A stretch of 8,401 bases of DNA from OMOG01 sp041485845 (lineage in GTDB: Bacteria > Acidobacteriota > Terriglobia > Bryobacterales > Bryobacteraceae), in contig JBGPKH010000387.1 in assembly GCA_041485845.1 (NCBI GenBank), forward strand, positions 1 to 8,401. The letters run 5' to 3'. Shown here in pieces: positions 4,690-8,401 of this stretch. The first letter of the stretch is position 1. Each line of letters starts with the position of its first letter. A program made the position numbers and the translations under genes. The notes under the pieces were generated by a model that ran no database searches, was not told where the DNA came from, and worked only from the letters and a program-made list of their open reading frames with translations.

Positions 4690-6504
4690 ATGACGACGGA
4701 GAGTATGACCGGTTTCCTGGAGCATGCTACACGCATTCTCTTTTACACAGGAAAGGGTGGCGTCGGCAAGACATCGCTCGCGTGTGCGGCGGCAGTGTCG
4801 ATGGCTCAGAAGGGCAGGAAGGTGTTACTGGTCAGTACGGACCCGGCATCGAACCTCGACGAGGTCCTGGGCGTCCGGCTATCCGGGGAGCCGACCGCGA
4901 TTCCCGGCGCCGACGGACTGTTCGCGCTGAACATCGATCCGGGAGCGGCCGCGAAGGCGTACCGGGACCGGGTGATTGGGCCATACCGCGGAGTGCTCCC
5001 CGAAGCCTCCATCAACAGCATGGAAGAGCAGCTATCCGGCGCCTGCACGGTTGAGATCGCCGCCTTCGACGAATTCACCAAACTGCTTGGCGATGCCCAC
5101 GCGACCGAGGGATTCGATCACATCATCTTCGACACGGCTCCCACGGGGCACACGCTTCGCTTGTTGAAGCTCCCGGCCGCATGGACGGGGTTCATTGCCG
5201 AAAACACGACCGGCACTTCGTGCCTTGGGCCACTGGCCGGTCTCGAAACTCAGAAATCCCTCTACGATTCCAGCCTGCTGGCGCTCACCGGCGCGTCGAC
5301 GACAACGCTGGTTCTCGTAAGCCGGCCTGAGCGCTCCGCGCTCGCCGAAGCGAACCGGTCGAGAGCGGAACTGGCGCAAATGGGTGTCGCCAATCAGCGG
5401 CTGTTTCTCAACGGCGTCTTTATCGCCCACGATCGCAGCGATGCGGCCGCGTGCGCACTCGAAACCCGCGGCCAGGAAGCGCTCGGCGGAATGCCTGCCG
5501 ACCTCGCGAAGCTTCCGCGAACCGAGGTCCCGTTGCTGCCTTTCGCTCCAATGGGCGTGGAGAATCTCCGGAGCGTCTTTGGAGGCAGCGCTTCAAAGAC
5601 TGGCAAACCGGTGCGCCATGACGGGCCGGATGCGATTCCATCCGGGCTTCATCTTTCTGCACTGATCGACCAACTCGAAAAGATGGGGCACGGTGTCGTG
5701 ATGACGATGGGAAAGGGCGGCGTCGGTAAGACCACAATCGCATCGGCCATTGCCATAGAACTGGCCCACCGCGGGTATCGGGTACACCTCAGCACCACGG
5801 ATCCGGCGGCTCATGTTGCGGCGACGGTCGGCGGGTCCGTTCCGAACCTGTCGGTGAGCCGGATCGATCCTGCCACTGAGACTCGCCAGTACACAGAGGC
5901 CATCCTGGCGAAATCGGCGCCTCAACTGGACGCGGAGGCAATGGCGTTGCTTGAGGAGGACTTGCGATCGCCCTGTACCGAAGAGATCGCAGTGTTCAGC
6001 GCGTTCGCGCGCGTCGTTGCCGAAGGGCAGCACGGCTTCGTCGTGCTCGACACCGCTCCGACCGGGCACACAATTTTGTTGCTGGACGCGACCGAAGCCT
6101 ATCACCGCGACGTGACGCGCACGATGAGCGATTTGCCAGAATCCGTGCGGCAACTTCTCCCGCGCCTCCGAGACCCCGATTTCACCCGCGTACTGCTAGT
6201 GACACTCCCCGAGGCGACTCCCGTTCACGAAGCGGCGCGATTGCAGGAGGATCTGGCGCGGGCCGGCATCACTCCGTTCGCCTGGGTGGTGAATCAGGCC
6301 TTTTCCGGGAACGGCTTTCGCGATCGAGTTCTGGTGGGGCGTGGCGAGCGCGAACTGCCGTTTATTTCCGAGGTCAGGGAGCATTTCTCCCACCGTATGG
6401 CGGTTGTCCCGTGGAGTCCTTCCGAGCCGGTTGGCCCCGAAAGGTTGCGCGAACTGGCGACCGACGCCGGGAGAGTTCCCATTTTGGAATCAGCGAGAGA
6501 TTGA
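4690..6504 (+). CDS. arsA: ArsA arsenite-stimulated ATPase (two fused halves)
   Basis: This 604-residue protein has two homologous P-loop ATPase halves. A1 carries GKGGVGKTS (21-29), STDPASNLDEVLG (49-61) and DTAPTGHT (148-155). A2 carries GKGGVGKTT (341-349), STTDPAAH (368-375) and DTAPTGHT (454-461). The three metalloid-site cysteines known from E. coli ArsA (113, 172, 422) are kept as Cys119 (LSGACTVEIAAF), Cys178 (TSCLGPLAGLE) and Cys429 (RSPCTEEIAVF). ArsA accepts As(III) from ArsD and couples ATP hydrolysis to efflux through the membrane carrier. ATG 4690 is chosen because AGGAAGG lies just upstream, beginning at the arsD stop codon. The same frame is open back to 4204, but that part lies over arsD and is not protein-like. 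acr3 starts 6 bp downstream. The gene looks intact. Confidence 0.96.
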   Translation: MTTESMTGFLEHATRILFYTGKGGVGKTSLACAAAVSMAQKGRKVLLVSTDPASNLDEVLGVRLSGEPTAIPGADGLFALNIDPGAAAKAYRDRVIGPYRGVLPEASINSMEEQLSGACTVEIAAFDEFTKLLGDAHATEGFDHIIFDTAPTGHTLRLLKLPAAWTGFIAENTTGTSCLGPLAGLETQKSLYDSSLLALTGASTTTLVLVSRPERSALAEANRSRAELAQMGVANQRLFLNGVFIAHDRSDAAACALETRGQEALGGMPADLAKLPRTEVPLLPFAPMGVENLRSVFGGSASKTGKPVRHDGPDAIPSGLHLSALIDQLEKMGHGVVMTMGKGGVGKTTIASAIAIELAHRGYRVHLSTTDPAAHVAATVGGSVPNLSVSRIDPATETRQYTEAILAKSAPQLDAEAMALLEEDLRSPCTEEIAVFSAFARVVAEGQHGFVVLDTAPTGHTILLLDATEAYHRDVTRTMSDLPESVRQLLPRLRDPDFTRVLLVTLPEATPVHEAARLQEDLARAGITPFAWVVNQAFSGNGFRDRVLVGRGERELPFISEVREHFSHRMAVVPWSPSEPVGPERLRELATDAGRVPILESARD

Positions 6505-6510
6505 GCGTCC

Positions 6511-7125
6511 ATGAAACAACCGGCTACTGAAACGACAACGCGGAAGAGACTGAACTATTTCGAACGGTATCTCAGCCTTTGGGTCGGCCTTTGCATGCTG
6601 GTCGGCGTGCTCGTTGGCAAGGCGTTGCCCGACCTCATCGACCGGCTCCGTAGGATCGAGTTTGGGGCAGGCAGTCAGATCAATATTCCGATCGCTGTCC
6701 TGATCTGGCTGATGATCATCCCAATGATGATGAAGGTGGACTTCGTCTCCATTCGGGACGTTGGCAAGAAGCCGCGCGGGCTACTGGTGACCCTGTTTGT
6801 GAACTGGTTGGTCAAGCCGTTCTCGATGGCGTTCATTGCGTGGTTGTTCTTCCGGTACGTGTTTGCGGCCTGGATTCCGCAGGCAGACGCCGACCAGTAC
6901 ATCGCCGGTTGTATCATCCTCGCCGCAGCGCCGTGCACCGCGATGGTATTCGTCTGGAGTTATCTCACCGAAGGCGATCCGGCGTACACGCTCGTGCAGG
7001 TGTCGGTGAATGACCTGGTCATGCTCTTCCTTTTCGCGCCGATCGTCCGCTTCCTGGTCAGCGGGGCTTCCTCGCTGCACGTACCGTTTCAGGTGCTCCT
7101 ATTGCGGTTGGAATTTTCATCGTGA
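6511..7125 (+). CDS. ACR3 N-terminal fragment as it reads in this sequence
   Basis: As written, the acr3 start codon leads to 204 residues that end at TGA 7123-7125. It contains the cytoplasmic leader and about six membrane segments, including the conserved Cys142. The last six residues (RLEFSS) come from the shifted frame. The essential second half is missing, so this product alone should not transport arsenite. ATG 6511 has only a weak upstream purine run and is probably coupled to arsA translation. Confidence 0.6.
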   Translation: MKQPATETTTRKRLNYFERYLSLWVGLCMLVGVLVGKALPDLIDRLRRIEFGAGSQINIPIAVLIWLMIIPMMMKVDFVSIRDVGKKPRGLLVTLFVNWLVKPFSMAFIAWLFFRYVFAAWIPQADADQYIAGCIILAAAPCTAMVFVWSYLTEGDPAYTLVQVSVNDLVMLFLFAPIVRFLVSGASSLHVPFQVLLLRLEFSS

Positions 7126-7598
7126 TCCCGTTGGTGGCTGGGTCTGCGCTTCGCACCTGGTTCATCCGTTCACATGGACAGGAGTGGTTCGAAAAGACAT
7201 TGCTGCCCCGCTTCGCTCCGGTCAGTATGCTCGCCCTCCTGGCGACACTCGTACTGATCTTTTCATTCCAGGCGGACAACATCACGGGCAAGCCATTGCA
7301 TGTGATTCTGATTGCCGTTCCCATCATTCTGCAGGTCTATCTCAATTCATCGCTCACATACGGACTCATGAAGTTCTTCAAGGTCCGTCACGCCGTAGCC
7401 GCTCCGGGAGCGCTGATCGGCGCCAGCAACTTCTTTGAACTCGCTGTGGCGACGGCCATAGCCCTGTTCGGTCCTGGTTCGGGAGCGGCTCTGGCGACGG
7501 TTGTGGGCGTCCTCGTCGAGGTTCCCGTGATGCTGTCGGTGTGTTCTGTCTGCAACCGCACACGGCACTGGTTTCCGGAAACGGAGGGCGTCGGCTGA
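7122..7598 (+). CDS. ACR3 C-terminal fragment as it reads in this sequence
   Basis: A frame beginning at GTG 7122 encodes 158 residues with the last four or so membrane helices of ACR3, including GASNFFELAVATAIALFG. The GTG overlaps the TGA of the first fragment in a GTGA arrangement, so re-initiation is formally possible. However, this GTG codes a conserved Val of the intact family, so the overlap is probably accidental. If the frameshift is a sequencing error, this is simply the second half of acr3. Confidence 0.5.
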   Translation: MIPLVAGSALRTWFIRSHGQEWFEKTLLPRFAPVSMLALLATLVLIFSFQADNITGKPLHVILIAVPIILQVYLNSSLTYGLMKFFKVRHAVAAPGALIGASNFFELAVATAIALFGPGSGAALATVVGVLVEVPVMLSVCSVCNRTRHWFPETEGVG

Positions 7599-7660
7599 TG
7601 ATGCGTATGAATGTTGGCACAACTCGAATTGCGATTGGTCATGCGCCGACATGAATGCTC

Positions 7661-7688
7661 GCAGGCCGGAGCGGGGGCCGTGGCCTGC
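7661..7688. repeat. Inverted repeat in the acr3-ORF65 spacer
   Basis: GCAGGCC (7661-7667) and GGCCTGC (7682-7688) are exact reverse complements around a 14-base GC-rich loop. They lie in the 138-bp spacer between acr3 and the small ORF. The hairpin could slow transcript decay or partly end transcription after acr3, but no T-run follows. In such GC-rich DNA a seven-base match can also arise by chance. Confidence 0.3.
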
Positions 7689-7736
7689 CGCGGCGTCCGG
7701 CCGATCTGCGATTGGCAGATTGGGAGGAAGGCCCAT

Positions 7737-7934
7737 ATGGTCGACTTCTATGCAGAGGCAACTGACTCATTCGAACAGCACCTTCACTGGATAGAGGAAC
7801 AAGGCCGGAAAGACTCGCCGGATTGGCAACTGGTCAAGGGTCTCCTTCGGTTGGCACAGGGGCTACGACACGAACATGAAGCCGAGGAAGACCGGCGAAA
7901 GTCGTTTGCGAGGTCCAGCCCACCTCGGAAGTAG
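7737..7934 (+). CDS. Small unknown protein (65 aa) inside the ars operon
   Basis: I do not recognise this protein. It is 65 residues, cysteine-free, without a signal peptide or membrane segment, and probably helical: FEQHLHWIEEQGRKD, then WQLVKGLLRLAQGLRHEHE, then a basic tail (RRKSFARSSPPRK). It is rich in His, Glu and Arg. ATG 7737 is chosen because AGGAAGG (7725-7731) lies five bases upstream. The frame is open back to a TTG at 7611, but that part is Cys/Arg/Gly-rich and lacks a ribosome site. It lies 138 bp after acr3 and 18 bp before the second arsR, so the two downstream genes are probably co-transcribed. Lack of cysteines argues against direct arsenite binding. It might be a regulator partner or a relic. 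Confidence 0.6.
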   Translation: MVDFYAEATDSFEQHLHWIEEQGRKDSPDWQLVKGLLRLAQGLRHEHEAEEDRRKSFARSSPPRK

Positions 7935-7952
7935 CGGGAAAGGCTGCTCACC

Positions 7953-8276
7953 ATGAAGCTCAAAGGAGCCGATCTGAATGTCGCCCGCTATGCTGAAATG
8001 CTCAATGCACTGGGCGCGGAACCGCGCCTCCGCATCATGCGCCTGCTGCTCTCGGCACATCCGGACGGAATGGTGGTGGGTAACATCCAGAAGGAACTTG
8101 GCATCATGTCATCTACTCTGTCCCACCACCTCGAGAAGCTGAAGAACCACGATCTAGTTGCAGTACGCCGGGACGGCACTTTCCTCTGGTGTTCAGCAAA
8201 CGCGGCGGCCTTGACAGAGTTACTCGCGTTTCTCTATTCCGACTTGAGAGTACCGAGTTCCCGGCCTATCAGTTAG
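7953..8276 (+). CDS. ArsR/SmtB-family transcriptional regulator (second copy)
   Basis: This 107-residue winged-helix protein reads MLNALGAEPRLRIMRLLLSA (16-35), then GNIQKELGIMSSTLSHHLEKLKNHDLV (43-69) with the recognition helix, and VRRDGTFLWCSAN (71-83) for the wing. It is of a different subgroup from the first ArsR in the window. It has one cysteine only, Cys80. As I remember this subgroup, the C-terminus after LLAFLY usually carries a Cys-Cys pair, which would bind metalloid; here the end is SDLRVPSSRPIS without cysteine. It may therefore respond to another signal, use Cys80, or be constitutive. ATG 7953 is preceded by GGGAAAGG about nine bases upstream. Its stop overlaps the convergent gene on the minus strand by eight bases. 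Confidence 0.85.
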   Translation: MKLKGADLNVARYAEMLNALGAEPRLRIMRLLLSAHPDGMVVGNIQKELGIMSSTLSHHLEKLKNHDLVAVRRDGTFLWCSANAAALTELLAFLYSDLRVPSSRPIS

Positions 8277-8401
8277 CCTTAGGTTCCGCCATCTGCATGG
8301 TCAGCCGTGAGTGCTCGATACTCAGGTCGATCCACTGGTCAACCAGACGTTTGAACCGCTTGTGGGTTGCGATCCGGCGGCGCAACTCCTTCACGCATTC
8401 C
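8269..8401 (-). CDS. C-terminal part of a small helical protein of unknown family (partial)
   Basis: On the minus strand a frame enters from the right edge and ends at TGA 8271-8269, giving 43 residues. The sequence is helical and charged: VKELRRRIATHKRFKRLVDQ, then WIDLSIEHSRLTMQM, then a short polar end. The pattern (ELRRRI-x-x-HKRFKRLVDQWIDL) loosely recalls the C-terminus of small proteins found near transposases or recombinases in related bacteria (DUF6788-like), but I cannot confirm this. It converges on the second arsR and overlaps it by eight bases (8269-8276). The 5' part is outside the window. Confidence 0.5.
   Translation of the reverse strand, partial: ECVKELRRRIATHKRFKRLVDQWIDLSIEHSRLTMQMAEPKAN

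Larger units (their letters stand above)
6511..7598 (+). pseudogene. acr3: ACR3-family arsenite efflux permease, broken by a one-base frameshift
   Basis: Read together, two frames give one ACR3 (bile/arsenite/riboflavin transporter superfamily) permease of about 362 residues, the normal length with ten membrane helices. The first frame covers residues 1-198 and includes LAAAPCTAMVFVWS (138-151) with the conserved membrane Cys142. The second supplies VIPLVAG, FQADNITGKPLHVILIAVPI, GALIGASNFFELAVATAIAL with the conserved Glu, and VEVPVMLSVCSVCNRTR. The break is at about 7102-7107. The present TTG CGG TTG reads out of frame, while one extra G (TTG GCG GTT GGA ATT) restores a perfect family match through LLLAVGIFIVIPLVAG. 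So one base seems deleted, by mutation or sequencing error. It is the fourth gene of the ars operon, 6 bp after arsA. Confidence 0.9.

Noticed and set aside
5593..6153. 186-residue minus-strand open frame opposite arsA
   Set aside because: It is antisense to the conserved second ATPase half and has no recognisable motif or ribosome site.
7010..7438. Plus-strand open frame overlapping the acr3 break
   Set aside because: It is in the third frame and its product is Ser/Arg/Gly-rich. It bridges neither half of acr3 and has no family match.
7598..7654. Eighteen-codon ORF starting at an ATG overlapping the acr3 stop (TGATG)
   Set aside because: Good overlap geometry, but it is too short, ends early and has no recognisable sequence. 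Probably chance.
7611..7736. TTG-started extension of the 65-aa protein
   Set aside because: It contains the GC-rich inverted repeat, is rich in Cys, Arg and Gly unlike the rest, and lacks a ribosome site, while ATG 7737 has a strong one.
1..8401. CRISPR array, tRNA or rRNA gene, or complete insertion sequence
   Set aside because: No regularly spaced repeat units, no cloverleaf-like sequence, and no transposase with terminal inverted repeats were seen on either strand.

Overview
The window looks like chromosomal DNA from a GC-rich Gram-negative bacterium, most likely an Acidobacteriota (Solibacter/Bryobacter-like) or a metagenomic relative. This rests on three things: the pilin-like protein resembles acidobacterial family members; the block scpA-scpB-rluB-CoA-binding gene is compact; and the left edge carries an apparent outer-membrane beta-barrel C-terminus. 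The taxonomic call is inference from remembered protein flavour, not from a search.

Left part, 1-217: the tail of a plus-strand gene ends at 71 with a beta-barrel-type C-terminal signal. A gene-free spacer follows, holding three kinds of short degenerate repeat. On the minus strand, 218-682 encodes a type IV pilin/pseudopilin. Next comes a tight minus-strand operon, read right to left: scpA (3610-2822), scpB (2815-1937), an RluB/RsuA-type pseudouridine synthase (1937-1182) and a CoA-binding protein (1185-784). It has a 6-bp gap and then 1-bp and 4-bp overlaps. ScpA and ScpB are the kleisin and winged-helix partners of SMC in chromosome segregation. The pseudouridine synthase modifies large-subunit rRNA.

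Right part, 3899-8276: a plus-strand arsenic-resistance operon diverges from scpA. Its order is arsR1, arsD, arsA, acr3, a 65-residue unknown ORF and a second arsR. ArsD carries arsenite to the ArsA ATPase with all its key cysteines intact. ArsA (two fused ATPase halves, three metal-site cysteines intact) would normally energise an efflux channel. The efflux gene is an ACR3 carrier, but it is broken by an apparent one-base deletion near 7105, so it reads as two ORFs joined by a GTGA stop/start overlap. No arsenate reductase gene is present in the window.

The two ArsR proteins differ. ArsR1 has an N-terminal Cys-Cys pair plus a cysteine just before the HTH. ArsR2 has one cysteine and an atypical C-terminus. 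A perfect 19-bp palindrome lies between arsR1 and arsD, and an imperfect copy overlaps the arsR1 start; together they suggest a shared operator. The right edge (8269-8401, minus strand) holds the C-terminus of a small helical protein that overlaps arsR2 tail to tail. I did not find a wholly new system. The least explained parts are the acr3 frameshift, the 65-aa ORF, the palindrome and the scpA-arsR spacer.
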